The notes: generated by a model not told the origin, from the sequence alone. Counted from the first letter of the stretch, positions 43,051-52,667 are shown. The stretch is DNA of 64,000 nucleotides from Geosporobacter subterraneus DSM 17957 (GCF_900142145.1 NZ_FQZV01000009.1:31995-95994), one strand, 5' to 3'. Program-made: numbers and translations.

Positions 43051-45207
43051 ATGAAAAAACTTGTTATTGCAGAAAAACCCAGCGTTGCCCGGGACATCGC
43101 AAAGATATTAGGGGCAAAGACAAAGGGCGAAGGCTGTCTTGAAGGAAATGGCTATATTGTGACCTGGGCCATCGGGCATTTAGTCGCTCTATGTGATCCA
43201 GAGGAATATGATATCAAATATAAACGATGGGATATGCGGACCCTTCCCCTGCTGCCTGAAGAAATGAAGCTAAAGCCCATCAAAAAAACCTATCAGCAGT
43301 ATCGCATCATCAAAAACCTGTTGGCAGACCCGTCGGTAACCTCAGTTATCTGTGCAACTGACGCGGGAAGAGAGGGAGAGCTGATCTTCCGATATATTTA
43401 TAATCTGGCCCGGTGCAATAAGCCGATACAGAGGTTGTGGATTTCCTCATTAACTGATGAGGCCATCCGGGAGGGCTTCGAAAACCTAAAGGATGGACAG
43501 GCGTTTTATCCTCTTTATCTTTCCGCAAAATGCCGCAGCGAAAGTGATTGGTTGGTTGGAATTAATGGGACTCGAGCCTATACTGTAAAATATAAAAGCC
43601 TGTTGACCATTGGAAGGGTGCAGACACCGACTTTGGCCATCCTCGTAAAGAGAGAAGCGGAAATCGAGGCCTTTGTGCCTCAAAATTATTGGGAATTAAG
43701 CGGAGACTTTGGCAGTTATAAGGGAATATGGATTGACCGGGAGACAAAGGAAAGCCGAATTGATTCCCGGGAAAAAGCAGAGAGCCTGGAAAAAAAGGTG
43801 CTTAAACAGGAAGGCTTCGTCAGAGACATTGAATCAAAGAAAATGGTAAAAAAGCCGCCCCTCCTCTATGATCTGACAGAACTGCAGCGGGATGCCAATA
43901 AGCGCTACGGATATACTGCTGAAAGAACCCTGTCCATTGCCCAAGGATTATATGAAAAACGCAAGGCAATCACTTATCCGAGAACCGACAGCAAATATTT
44001 ATCGAAGGATTTGGTTAAGGGTCTGGGAAAGAAGATTGAAAATCTTAGAGAAGGGCAGTATAAAGAGTTTTGTGAATACCTGCTAAAGCTGGAGAAACTG
44101 CCCATAAGCAAAAGAATAGTAGATGACAGCAAGGTGAGCGATCATCATGCGATTATTCCAACGGATAAAAAAGGGGATATCAGCAAATTTTCTCAAGAAG
44201 AGAAGAACATATTTCATTTGATTGCACAACGCTTCCTGGCGGTATTTTTCCCCGACTACATTTATAACAGTACAACGGTGATCACGGAAGTCATGGAGGA
44301 ATGGTTTAAGACTACAGGACAGCAGGTACTGCAAATAGGGTGGCAGGGCCTCTACCGTGATGAAGAAGAAAATAAGGACAATATCCCTAAGGTGAAAAAG
44401 GGACAAAAGGTTTTCGTTGAGGAAACGAATATCGAAGATAAACAAACCCAGCCCCCGAAGCGATATACAGAGGCTGCACTGCTGTCTGCCATGGAGCATG
44501 CAGGGAAGCTTGTAGAAGATGAAGAATTGCGGGAGCAGCTAAAGGAAAGCGGGATTGGAACACCCGCTACCCGGGCATCAATTATTGAGCGGTTAATCGA
44601 AGTTGGTTATGTGGTACGAGAAGGAAAAAATCTGATACCTACTGAAAAAGGAAAAAATCTGATTGCTATCGTACCGGAAGAACTGTCGTCTCCTGAAATG
44701 ACAGGGAAATGGGAAAGAGCCTTGAATCGAATTGCAAAGGGAAAAATGGATGAAAAGAAATTCATGGAAGGAATTGAACGCTTCACCGCTTTTCTCGTTA
44801 AGGATGCCTACGAAAGAAACCCAAAAGTCATCTTTGAAAGAGAGAAAAAAGGGACAGCCAAGAAAGGAAGCAAAGGAGCAAGTACTGCTGCCACTCAGGA
44901 GAAGCTGGGCAATTGTCCCGCCTGCAAAGCTGGGGAAATCCTGGAAGGAAGTAAAAACTACTATTGCAGCAATTATAAGCAGGGCTGCAAGTTTGGCCTG
45001 TTTAAGCAGGATAAACTGATGGCCAGATACAAGAAAAAGATGAGCAAAACCATTGCTAAGCAGTTAATTCAAAAGGGTGAGGCTTTGCTCAAAGGCGTAG
45101 TATCTCCAAAGGGAGGAAAGTTTGACGCAAAGATCAAGCTAAAGCAGCTGGAAACAGGCTATTGGGGATGGACTTTTGATTTTGAAAAAAAAGAAAAAGC
45201 CGATTAG
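43051..45207 (+). CDS. topB: DNA topoisomerase III
   Basis: ATG 43051 has GGGG six bases upstream and gives 718 residues. The protein is a type IA topoisomerase: Toprim domain (VIAEKPSVARDIAKIL; ATDAGREGELIFRYIY), the active-site Tyr in ITYPRTDSKYL, and a C-terminal zinc ribbon (CPACKAGEI ... CSNYKQGCKFGLF). It decatenates DNA during replication and recombination. The length and single C-terminal ribbon fit the Firmicute TopB. A stand-alone gene. Confidence 0.95.
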   Translation: MKKLVIAEKPSVARDIAKILGAKTKGEGCLEGNGYIVTWAIGHLVALCDPEEYDIKYKRWDMRTLPLLPEEMKLKPIKKTYQQYRIIKNLLADPSVTSVICATDAGREGELIFRYIYNLARCNKPIQRLWISSLTDEAIREGFENLKDGQAFYPLYLSAKCRSESDWLVGINGTRAYTVKYKSLLTIGRVQTPTLAILVKREAEIEAFVPQNYWELSGDFGSYKGIWIDRETKESRIDSREKAESLEKKVLKQEGFVRDIESKKMVKKPPLLYDLTELQRDANKRYGYTAERTLSIAQGLYEKRKAITYPRTDSKYLSKDLVKGLGKKIENLREGQYKEFCEYLLKLEKLPISKRIVDDSKVSDHHAIIPTDKKGDISKFSQEEKNIFHLIAQRFLAVFFPDYIYNSTTVITEVMEEWFKTTGQQVLQIGWQGLYRDEEENKDNIPKVKKGQKVFVEETNIEDKQTQPPKRYTEAALLSAMEHAGKLVEDEELREQLKESGIGTPATRASIIERLIEVGYVVREGKNLIPTEKGKNLIAIVPEELSSPEMTGKWERALNRIAKGKMDEKKFMEGIERFTAFLVKDAYERNPKVIFEREKKGTAKKGSKGASTAATQEKLGNCPACKAGEILEGSKNYYCSNYKQGCKFGLFKQDKLMARYKKKMSKTIAKQLIQKGEALLKGVVSPKGGKFDAKIKLKQLETGYWGWTFDFEKKEKAD

Positions 45208-45267
45208 TTCTTGGGGGTCTTGCATGGTGGGATCTCCTTTTCTTTTATAGAAACTTTTACTTTTTCC

Positions 45268-45331
45268 TCACAAAAATTTTAAAATTTACCCACCTTATCC
45301 TCACAAAACCCTCACAAAGTTTGTACATAAT
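45268..45331 (+). promoter_or_regulatory. Phased TCACAAA operator and promoter of the DUF2680-like gene
   Basis: TCACAAA occurs at 45268, 45301 and 45312, that is 33 and 11 bases apart, all on the same helical face. The proximal pair TCACAAAACCCTCACAAA (45301-45318) ends seven bases before CATAAT (45326-45331), occupying the -35 position. This is the layout of a direct-repeat site for an OmpR-family activator. Confidence 0.65.
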
Positions 45332-45379
45332 AGTACTGTCAGCAGGACTGACAAAAACTTTTAAGAAGGGAGAATGATA

Positions 45380-46195
45380 ATGGAGAAAAGATTTTTTATG
45401 AAGAAAATACTATCAGGTGTATTGGCGAGCAGCATGGTGCTTGCTTTGGGCGGTGCTGCGCTGGCACAGGAACCGGATGCGGCAGCAAATTCAGAAGCAG
45501 CTGCTGGGAAAACAGTAAGGATCATGCAGAAGTTTAAGCAGGGAAAGGGATTTGGAGGACAGCTGGATTTTGTTGCAAAGGATAAGGCACCGGGAAGAGG
45601 ATTAGAGGCTGTTCTAGACAAATTGGTCGAGGAAGGAACCCTTACCCAGGCGAAGTCAGAGGAAATTAAAAAGTATATGACAGAAAAGGCGGAGGCAAGA
45701 AAGGCAGAACTTGAGAAGATAAAAGCCATGACGCTGGAGGACAGACAAAAGTATTTAGAAGAGAAAAAGGCACTGGTTAAAGAAAAAATCCATCTAACTG
45801 AACAGTTAGTTCAGGATGGTATTATTACAGCAGAGCAAAAGGAAAAAATTGAAGCAAAAATGAAAGAGATGATGCCTCAAGTACAGGGAAAACTTGGACA
45901 TAAAAGAGGCATGGGGCTTCCGCTGGACAAGCTTGTAGAAGAAGGCAAACTGACAAAAGAAAAAGCCGATGGGATAAAGGCATATTTTGAGAAAAAAGCA
46001 GAAGCGCGTAAGGCTGAGTTTGATCAACTAAAGAATATGACGAAGGAAGAAAGACAAAAGTACTTTGAGGAAAACAAAAAAGAAAGAGTCAATATATTGG
46101 ATGAACTGGTAAAGAATGGATTACTCACCGAAGAAGAAGCTGAAAGCTTGAAAAACATCAAGATGAAATCCTATAAAGAAAAGAATAACGCCTAA
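45380..46195 (+). CDS. Secreted helical repeat protein, DUF2680-like
   Basis: ATG 45380 lies seven bases after AAGGGAGA. The 271-residue product has a signal peptide (cleavage probably after ALAQ) and is then highly charged and helical. A motif of the form LxxLVxxGxLTxxxAxxIK occurs four times, and the first and third units are followed by near-identical helices (EKAEARKAELEKIKAMT and KKAEARKAEFDQLKNMT). This fits DUF2680-type exported proteins. Its promoter shares an operator with the adjacent export operon, so both should respond to the same two-component system. It may bind or sense something at the envelope; that is inference. Confidence 0.75.
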   Translation: MEKRFFMKKILSGVLASSMVLALGGAALAQEPDAAANSEAAAGKTVRIMQKFKQGKGFGGQLDFVAKDKAPGRGLEAVLDKLVEEGTLTQAKSEEIKKYMTEKAEARKAELEKIKAMTLEDRQKYLEEKKALVKEKIHLTEQLVQDGIITAEQKEKIEAKMKEMMPQVQGKLGHKRGMGLPLDKLVEEGKLTKEKADGIKAYFEKKAEARKAEFDQLKNMTKEERQKYFEENKKERVNILDELVKNGLLTEEEAESLKNIKMKSYKEKNNA

Positions 46196-46197
46196 TG

Positions 46198-46230
46198 AAT
46201 CAAGCCCTTGCATATTGCAAGGGCTTGATT
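46198..46230 (+). terminator. 15-bp hairpin between the DUF2680-like gene and the export operon
   Basis: AATCAAGCCCTTGCA (46198-46212) pairs perfectly with TGCAAGGGCTTGATT (46216-46230). It starts three bases after the stop codon. The T-run is poor, so termination may be partial. Confidence 0.6.
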
Positions 46231-46260
46231 GATAGAATTCATAAAACCATTTTAATGTCA

Positions 46261-46291
46261 TCACAAAACCCTCACAAATAGGAAATATAAT
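46261..46291 (+). promoter_or_regulatory. TCACAAA operator and promoter of the MacAB-like operon
   Basis: TCACAAAACCCTCACAAA (46261-46278) is identical to 45301-45318. It ends seven bases before TATAAT (46286-46291), the same spacing as in the other promoter. No -35 hexamer is present; the direct repeat takes its place. Confidence 0.7.
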
Positions 46292-46337
46292 ACAATTTAG
46301 CATAATAGGCTGTATTCATAAAAGGAGGTAATAGAGA

Positions 46338-47579
46338 TTGCTGAAAAAGTTGTTTCAAAGCAAAGGAGTTAAAATAGGGGTGATGCTGTTGATTCTTGCA
46401 GGGGGCGGTTTCTATGGATTTAAAACGCTTCATAAAGCAGCTCCTTCCACAGCGGAGACGATCACAGTAACAGAGGAGAGCGTTCGAAGAGGGGATCTGA
46501 CCATCGCCTTTGCCGGTGATGGGAAATCCAGAATTCCAACAGTAAATTTGAATTTTAATCTGTCTGGAAAACTAAAGGAACTGTATGTAAAGGAAAATGA
46601 TGAGATACAGGTAGGACAAATATTGGCGAAGCTGGATGATACAGAATACATAAAAAAACTAAAAACGGCGCAAATAAACTACGACCGGGCGCTGTTGAAT
46701 CTCGAACAGAAGAAACAAAATACTAAATTTACACTTGTGAACGAGAAACAGCAGCTGGATGATCTGAAGACTAAGCTGGATCAGATAGAAATGGAATACT
46801 TGCCCATGACAGAAATGGCAGATTATTATTCCAGACAAGAGCTGGAACTGAAAAAAATGGCCTACGAAAGTGCAAAAAAGGCCTACACCATACAGCAGGA
46901 AAGGTACAACATTTTGTCCAACTCCAATCTTGATTTAGCCTTGGAAGAAACAAACCTGGAAACTGCCAGAATTGCACTGGAGACGGCGCAGGATGAGCTT
47001 AACAACACGGTTTTACGTTCCGATGTAAATGCAAAGGTTTTAAACGTTGCTTATAAGCCAGGGGAAACTGTGTCTACACCCAATAGTTCTGGAGAAATCA
47101 CAGCAGATACCAATCATTTTCTTGTGGTATCCGATGCAAAAAAAATCGAGGTCATCGTACCTGTTTCTGAATTGGACTTGGCTAATGTAGCTGTAGGTCA
47201 AGGGGTTGAGGTTGCTTTTGAAGCATTGGAAAGACAAATTTTTACGGGAAAGGTGATATCTATCGCATCGCTCCATAAGGTAGATCAAAATGGATTGGTT
47301 ACATATGATGTAAAAATTGAACTGGACAGCGGCTTCGACGAAATCAAATCCGGTATGACCTGCTCCGTATCCTTTATACTCAGACAGCGTAAGGATGTAC
47401 TTATGATTCCCAATAAAGCAGTAAAAATGGTAGATGGAAAACAAGTGGTAAAAATAAAGCATCAAAATGGAGAAATTGAAAGCAGAAACATTAAAACAGG
47501 ATTAACCGACGGAAAAAACGTAGAGGTAACAGAAGGACTAAACCCTGGTGAAACTGTATTGATAGAGAATAAGAAATAA
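46338..47579 (+). CDS. MacA-like HlyD-family adaptor
   Basis: Start is TTG with AAAGGAGGT eight bases upstream. The 413-residue protein has an N-terminal span (about 10-27), a lipoyl half (LSGKLKELYVKENDEIQVGQILAKLDD), a long coiled coil (about 105-225) and the barrel and membrane-proximal domains. MacA-type adaptors stimulate MacB-type permeases. It is the first gene of a six-gene operon that ends with a two-component system. Confidence 0.9.
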   Translation: MLKKLFQSKGVKIGVMLLILAGGGFYGFKTLHKAAPSTAETITVTEESVRRGDLTIAFAGDGKSRIPTVNLNFNLSGKLKELYVKENDEIQVGQILAKLDDTEYIKKLKTAQINYDRALLNLEQKKQNTKFTLVNEKQQLDDLKTKLDQIEMEYLPMTEMADYYSRQELELKKMAYESAKKAYTIQQERYNILSNSNLDLALEETNLETARIALETAQDELNNTVLRSDVNAKVLNVAYKPGETVSTPNSSGEITADTNHFLVVSDAKKIEVIVPVSELDLANVAVGQGVEVAFEALERQIFTGKVISIASLHKVDQNGLVTYDVKIELDSGFDEIKSGMTCSVSFILRQRKDVLMIPNKAVKMVDGKQVVKIKHQNGEIESRNIKTGLTDGKNVEVTEGLNPGETVLIENKK

Positions 47580-47594
47580 GCGCAGGTGGGACAT

Positions 47595-48785
47595 ATGAAT
47601 CTGATTGAAATTTTTAGAGCAGTTTTTATGAATATCCAAGGAAACAAAACGAAGGTTTTTCTTACAACCCTGGGAATTATCGTGGGGGCTTTGACCATTG
47701 TGCTGGTGATTTCTATTGGAAACGGCAGTCAAGCCAGTGTTGAAGAACAGTTCAGAAACTTAAACGTAGGTACGCTGCAAATCATGCCCGCTTTTGGCGG
47801 AAGGGCCACAGAGAGGCTGACCTCGGAAGTAGCAGCCCAAATTAGAGCAGAGGCGCCCTCTATTAAAAATATATCTATGATATTGGCTGCCAGAGCCGAT
47901 ATAAGCTATTCAAACACCTCTGCATCAGCCTCTTTAGGGGGAGTTACGGAAGATTTAATGTTTATCAATAATCTGGAGATGGCCTATGGGACCTTTATTA
48001 CAGAAGAACAAAATGAGGATGCACAACGGGTAGCCGTAATCGGATCGGACATTGCACAAGAACTTTTTGGAGATGAGATAGGAGATGTTATTGGGGAGAG
48101 GGTAACCATATTAGGCAGAAGGTATGAAATTACAGGCATATTAAAAGGGATGGGAGATTCCTCCATGGGTGGGATTTCTCCCGACAGTGCAGTATTCGTA
48201 CCCTATAAGGTAGCTGAAAAATACATTGTGGGGAGATTGGCCAGACCAACGATTATAGCCTTAGCGAAAGATATTGACCATGTGGAGTCAGCTATAGAAG
48301 AGATCAATCTGGTACTGCAGGAGGTCTATCGGAATAAAAGTGACCAGTTTAGAATTATCGATGCAGGCAATCGACTGCAATCTGCAAAAAACTCAGCCAG
48401 GACCATGACCCTGATGCTTCTTGCGGTGGCAGTTGTAGTATTGATCGTAGGCGGCATCGGAATTATGAATGTATTATTTGTTTCCGTAAAAGAAAGGACC
48501 AAAGAAATTGGGATTCTAAAAGCCATAGGGGCGCAAAAAAGAGATATATTATTGATGTTTTTGCTGGAAGCCATTATGATTAGTGCTGTTGGTGGCGTAT
48601 TGGGTATCCTGGGGAGTATGCTGGCGATGCCGATTATGAATTACTTCCAGGTAAGGGCCATCCCTACAAATTTTGCCTATCTGCTGGCATTTGGATTCTC
48701 TGTAGGTATTGGAACCTTCTTTGGGTATTATCCGGCTTCAAGAGCAGCAGCACTAAAACCTATCGATGCCCTCAACTATGAGTAA
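47595..48785 (+). CDS. MacB-type ABC permease
   Basis: The 396-residue protein has one N-terminal span (LTTLGIIVGALTIVLVIS), a large external MacB periplasmic-core-like domain and three C-terminal spans in an FtsX domain (MTLMLLAVAVVVLIVGGIGIMNVLFVSVKERTKEIGILKAIGA). MacB permeases transduce ATPase motion to external substrates rather than carrying them through the membrane. ATG 47595 is preferred; the upstream GTG overlaps the ribosome site. Confidence 0.92.
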   Translation: MNLIEIFRAVFMNIQGNKTKVFLTTLGIIVGALTIVLVISIGNGSQASVEEQFRNLNVGTLQIMPAFGGRATERLTSEVAAQIRAEAPSIKNISMILAARADISYSNTSASASLGGVTEDLMFINNLEMAYGTFITEEQNEDAQRVAVIGSDIAQELFGDEIGDVIGERVTILGRRYEITGILKGMGDSSMGGISPDSAVFVPYKVAEKYIVGRLARPTIIALAKDIDHVESAIEEINLVLQEVYRNKSDQFRIIDAGNRLQSAKNSARTMTLMLLAVAVVVLIVGGIGIMNVLFVSVKERTKEIGILKAIGAQKRDILLMFLLEAIMISAVGGVLGILGSMLAMPIMNYFQVRAIPTNFAYLLAFGFSVGIGTFFGYYPASRAAALKPIDALNYE

Positions 48786-48805
48786 ACAATAAAGGAGTAG
48801 AAGTT

Positions 48806-49408
48806 ATGAAGAATGCAATTACCTTGAGCATATTAGGACTTTTAAGTATTTCCTTATTATTCACTGCATGCGGAAAAACCGATGCATCGGTAGATCAGCC
48901 TGCACAGACCAATCCTGAGACACAAAGTCAGCAGGCAGCAAACCCACAGGGGAGTAACGATCAGAACAATAGACCCCAGTTTCAAAGACCGGATCTGTAT
49001 GGTAGAGTAAAAAGCATTATTGGCAATGAAGTCCTATTGGAGTTGGCTGAAATGCCGGAAAGAAGCAGTGGGACTTCTCCGGGTGATGGGGCATCTCCGG
49101 GTGGTGTCCGGCAAAGTGGAGGAGGCGGAGCAATGACTGCCGGAGGTGCCATGCCCGCAATACCTGGAGGTGGAGGCGGGCCGATGCTCTCCGGTAGCGG
49201 ACAGCAAAGAACTGCCAGAGCACTGAATCTAACAGGAGAAACGAAAACCATTTTGATTCCTGTAGGGATCCCGATCATCAGCTTTGGACAAAACACCCAG
49301 AAGGAACTGGATCTTGCGGACATTTACCAGGGGATGATGATGCAAATATGGCTGGATCCAAATGATAAGGAAATGATTACGCAAGTCCGTGTGATGCAAG
49401 GAAGGTAG
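48806..49408 (+). CDS. Lipoprotein with Gly-rich linker
   Basis: The 200-residue protein has a lipoprotein signal (LLFTACGK, Cys22) and a low-complexity Asn/Gln segment. A short domain follows (DLYGRVKSIIGNEVLLELAEM), then a Gly-rich linker (about 90-135), then a second half (TGETKTILIPVGIPI ... VRVMQGR). The two halves look like one split beta domain. I recognise no named family. Lying between the permease and the ATPase of the export operon, it is probably an accessory extracellular component. Confidence 0.7.
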   Translation: MKNAITLSILGLLSISLLFTACGKTDASVDQPAQTNPETQSQQAANPQGSNDQNNRPQFQRPDLYGRVKSIIGNEVLLELAEMPERSSGTSPGDGASPGGVRQSGGGGAMTAGGAMPAIPGGGGGPMLSGSGQQRTARALNLTGETKTILIPVGIPIISFGQNTQKELDLADIYQGMMMQIWLDPNDKEMITQVRVMQGR

Positions 49409-49413
49409 CAGCT

Positions 49414-50091
49414 ATGGAAAACAATATGATCTATATGCGGGATATCGTCAAATCCTATAAAATAGGTAAAAATAAACTGACTGTATTAAAAGAAGTGTCC
49501 CTGGAGATTAAAGCAGGGGAGTTTGTTGCTATACTTGGGCCTTCTGGTTCAGGGAAATCAACGCTGATGAATATTATCGGCTGTATTGACGTGGCAGACT
49601 CCGGAGAGTATATACTGAAAGGAGAGAATATTAAAGCCAGAAATGAAGACGAACTGGCCCATGTCCGAAATCGGGAAATCGGGTTTGTTTTTCAAAAATT
49701 TAATCTTCTCCCTAAATATAAGGCTATCCATAATGTAGCATTTCCGCTGCTTTTGAGAGGTTTAGGAAAAGAACAGGCCTATAAAAAAGCAACAAGACTC
49801 TTGGAAAGAGTTGGATTAAGCGATAGAATGAATCATAAGCCCCTTGAGCTATCCGGCGGAGAGCAGCAAAGAGTTTCTATAGCCAGAGCCCTTTCGGGAG
49901 GGCCCAGCATACTATTGGCCGATGAGCCCACCGGTTCTTTGGACTCCAAATCGGGGAGCGAAATTATAGAGATGTTTTTAGCCTTGAATCATGAGGGTAA
50001 TACCATTGTACTGATTACCCATGATTTAAATGTTGCAAAGCAGGCGAAAAGAATTATCCATGTAAGGGATGGAAAGGTTTTAGAGCAGTAG
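49414..50091 (+). CDS. MacB/LolD-type ABC ATPase
   Basis: The 225-residue ATPase has Walker A GPSGSGKST, signature LSGGEQQRVSIARAL, Walker B ILLADEPTGSLD and the switch His in ITHDLN. It belongs to the LolD/FtsE/MacB branch and partners the permease at 47595-48785. AAGGAAGG precedes ATG 49414, which lies five bases after the lipoprotein gene. Confidence 0.93.
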   Translation: MENNMIYMRDIVKSYKIGKNKLTVLKEVSLEIKAGEFVAILGPSGSGKSTLMNIIGCIDVADSGEYILKGENIKARNEDELAHVRNREIGFVFQKFNLLPKYKAIHNVAFPLLLRGLGKEQAYKKATRLLERVGLSDRMNHKPLELSGGEQQRVSIARALSGGPSILLADEPTGSLDSKSGSEIIEMFLALNHEGNTIVLITHDLNVAKQAKRIIHVRDGKVLEQ

Positions 50092-50116
50092 GGTTACGAA
50101 AAAGAGGAGAGAAAAA

Positions 50117-50821
50117 ATGGACGAAGCTAAAATTCTTGTGGTTGATGATGAAGAAAAAATGCGCCATATTATAAAAGTGTATCTATCCAACGAGGGTTAT
50201 AAAGTAGATACTGCAGAGAATGGGAGAGAAGCTTTAGAAAAGCTGGAAGGCAAGCCTTATGATTTGGTACTGTTAGATGTGATGATGCCGGAAATCGATG
50301 GCTGGACCGTTTGCAGAAAAATTCGTCAGGAGTCATCGATTCCCATTATACTGCTCACAGCAAGAAGCGAAGAATATGAAAAGATTTTTGGATTTGATCT
50401 GGGGGCAGACGACTATCTTACCAAGCCTTTTAGTTTAAAAGAGATGGCCGTCAGAGTACGGGCAGTCTTAAAGCGGACCCTGGAGCACAGCGGAAAGGGG
50501 CCAAAGGATATTCGGGCTGGAGCATTAGAAATCAAAGCTATGTATAAGCAGGCCCTGCTGGATGGTCAGGAACTTCTGCTCACGCCAAAAGAATATGAAC
50601 TGCTGTATTTTCTCGCAAAAAACCCGCAAATTGTTTATTCGAGAGAGCAGCTGCTAAATCAGGTATGGGGGTATGATTTTTTAGGGGATGCAAGAACGGT
50701 GGACACCCATATTAAACAGCTGCGGGAGAAGCTGGGGGATTATAAAAAATATATACATACGGTTTGGGGAACGGGATATAAGTTTAAGGCGGGAGATGAA
50801 AATGAAAAGTATACTGAGTAA
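50117..50821 (+). CDS. OmpR-family response regulator
   Basis: The 234-residue regulator has a receiver (acidic D10/D11, phospho-acceptor D54, Lys in LTKPFS) and a winged-helix DNA-binding domain (LTPKEYELLYFLAKNPQIVYSREQLLNQVWGYDFLGDARTVDTHIKQLREKL in consensus order). It is the best candidate to bind the TCACAAA direct repeats at 45301 and 46261. The sensor kinase gene overlaps its end by 20 bases. Confidence 0.94.
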   Translation: MDEAKILVVDDEEKMRHIIKVYLSNEGYKVDTAENGREALEKLEGKPYDLVLLDVMMPEIDGWTVCRKIRQESSIPIILLTARSEEYEKIFGFDLGADDYLTKPFSLKEMAVRVRAVLKRTLEHSGKGPKDIRAGALEIKAMYKQALLDGQELLLTPKEYELLYFLAKNPQIVYSREQLLNQVWGYDFLGDARTVDTHIKQLREKLGDYKKYIHTVWGTGYKFKAGDENEKYTE

Positions 50822-52253
50822 GCTGTGGCTAGGTATTACCGCTTTAGTATTGATCATATTACTCATTACTTGGTTGTTTCAGATCGGTTTGTTAAATGAA
50901 TTTTATATTCGGGAAAGGAAAAGTATTCTGCAGAATGAAGCAAAAAAGCTAAGTTCGATTATGGAGCAATCAGAGGAGTTTAATATTTTATCACAGGAGG
51001 CGCTGGAGGAGATCCACCGCTTCACAGCATCCATCAATGCTATTGTCATGATTATAGATAAAAAGAATAATATGATATTTGTCAATACACCGGGGCGTTT
51101 TTTCATCAACAATCGGGAACAGGATCGAAATGATCGCAGGTTTCCATCTCCTCTTATGGGAGATGGAGAGATAGAAGGCTTGATGGCACAGGGAAAGCCA
51201 TTTACTCTGCAGCGAATACGTTCCAGGGGTCCGGAAGCCTCTATTATCGTAGGGGTCCCTGTTACACGGCAAGGCCAATTGATCGGAAATATTGTGATCT
51301 CTTCTGCCTTAGCTCCTATTGAAGAAGCCACAACCATTCTAAAAAAGCAGCTTTCTATTATTACAATACTTTCTTTGGGGATAGGAACCCTATTGGCCTT
51401 ATCCCTGGCGAAATTTTTCACCAAGCCCATTGTAAAGATCATCGATGCTTCAAAATGTATTGCAAAAGGAGATTATTCCGTAGAAATCATTCAACCCTCT
51501 AATGATGAGATCGGCGTACTTGGAGAAACCATCAACGATTTAGCCAGGCAGCTGGATAAAACCGAAAAACTGAGAAAAGAATTTATTGCCAATGTATCCC
51601 ATGAGCTAAAGACGCCAATTAGCCTGATCAAAGCTTATGCGGAGGTAGTAAAGGATATGGATAACTTTGATGTGAAGGATAAAGATCAGTATCTGCAGGT
51701 TGTCATTGATGAATCCGACCGGTTAAACAACATGGTAGAAGATATCCTCTATTTGTCCAAAATGGAGTCGGGATACGCTGATCTGGAATATGAGCAATTC
51801 TCATTGCAGGAAATCCTGGACTGCATTATAGAGAAACTATCTTATTTTGCGTCAAAAAATAATATCAGCGTTGCTCTGGAATTGGAAAGTGAGCATCCTG
51901 TCATATTTGCGGACAAGAACAAAATCTATCAGGTATTTTACAATATTATTAACAATGCCATCCATCATTCCTATGAGAATGGAAAAATAGTGATTAAAAT
52001 CACTGAGAAGGATGAACTCCTAAGGATTGAAGTGATTGACAATGGAAAGGGGATTCCAAAAGAGGACCTGCCTTATATATGGGATCGGTTCTATAAGGTA
52101 GATAAGTCCAGGAAAAGAGACAGCAGCGGCACCGGCTTAGGGATGGCCATCGTGAAAAATATCCTGAAGGCCCACAGATATCAATTTGGTATTGAAAGCC
52201 AAATCAATAAGGGAACCATGGTTTGGATGGAGATTCCGAAATATATCCTATAA
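50802..52253 (+). CDS. Sensor histidine kinase
   Basis: The 483-residue kinase has two spans (about 9-30 and 184-203), an external sensor of about 150 residues, HAMP, the dimerisation helix with phospho-acceptor H267 (VSHELKTPISLIKAYAE) and an ATP domain (NIINNAIHHS, DNGKGIP, SGTGLGMAIV). ATG 50802 has GCGGGAG six bases upstream; in-frame codons further up belong to the regulator gene. The pair probably senses a compound handled by the exporter. Confidence 0.93.
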   Translation: MKSILSKLWLGITALVLIILLITWLFQIGLLNEFYIRERKSILQNEAKKLSSIMEQSEEFNILSQEALEEIHRFTASINAIVMIIDKKNNMIFVNTPGRFFINNREQDRNDRRFPSPLMGDGEIEGLMAQGKPFTLQRIRSRGPEASIIVGVPVTRQGQLIGNIVISSALAPIEEATTILKKQLSIITILSLGIGTLLALSLAKFFTKPIVKIIDASKCIAKGDYSVEIIQPSNDEIGVLGETINDLARQLDKTEKLRKEFIANVSHELKTPISLIKAYAEVVKDMDNFDVKDKDQYLQVVIDESDRLNNMVEDILYLSKMESGYADLEYEQFSLQEILDCIIEKLSYFASKNNISVALELESEHPVIFADKNKIYQVFYNIINNAIHHSYENGKIVIKITEKDELLRIEVIDNGKGIPKEDLPYIWDRFYKVDKSRKRDSSGTGLGMAIVKNILKAHRYQFGIESQINKGTMVWMEIPKYIL

Positions 52254-52283
52254 AAAGAAGATAAGCAAAGGTTTTTAAAGCTG

Positions 52284-52310
52284 CCCCTGATCAAATCAGG
52301 GGATTTTTTT
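52284..52310 (+). terminator. Terminator of the MacAB-like operon
   Basis: CCCCTGAT (52284-52291) pairs with ATCAGGGG (52295-52302) across CAA, then ATTTTTTT. It lies 31 bases after the kinase stop. Confidence 0.9.
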
Positions 52311-52606
52311 GATGCATTAAAAATTTTGAAATATTAAAAAATAATTACTATTCAAAAGGTTGAAATTTAGGGAGTGTTTTTATAGAGCTAAGGGACTGGG
52401 ATGAAAAATAGAAAAAAGTGGATTGATAGCTAGTGAATAAAAGAAATCAGAAGATAAACGAATTAAATAGTAAAAAACAGCTATATTTTGGCACCATTGA
52501 GAAAAATCTGAAAATTGATACATTTTTTTGTTCGTAATATAATAACATATAATAGTTTTTACGTTTTTGTAATATTTACAGAAAGGAGGTTTCAGTAGAA
52601 GTCAAT

Positions 52607-52667
52607 CGCCAAAAGACCGAATGATTCCTTCGGATTTATTTATTCAATCATAATTATTGTTTTGGCG
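52607..52667 (+). promoter_or_regulatory. Structured leader before the NSS transporter
   Basis: CGCCAAAA (52607-52614) pairs with TTTTGGCG (52660-52667), enclosing an inner hairpin CCGA-atgattcc-TTCGG (52617-52633). A perfect AGAAAGGAGGT lies upstream at 52580-52590 but no start codon follows at the right distance. The 424 bases between 52303 and 52726 otherwise hold only AT-rich sequence and no gene. It may be a cis-regulatory RNA of a class I cannot name. Confidence 0.4.

Noticed and set aside
50688..50801. Longer N-terminus for the sensor kinase
   Set aside because: Those codons lie within the response regulator gene in another frame; ATG 50802 has GCGGGAG and directly precedes the first membrane span.
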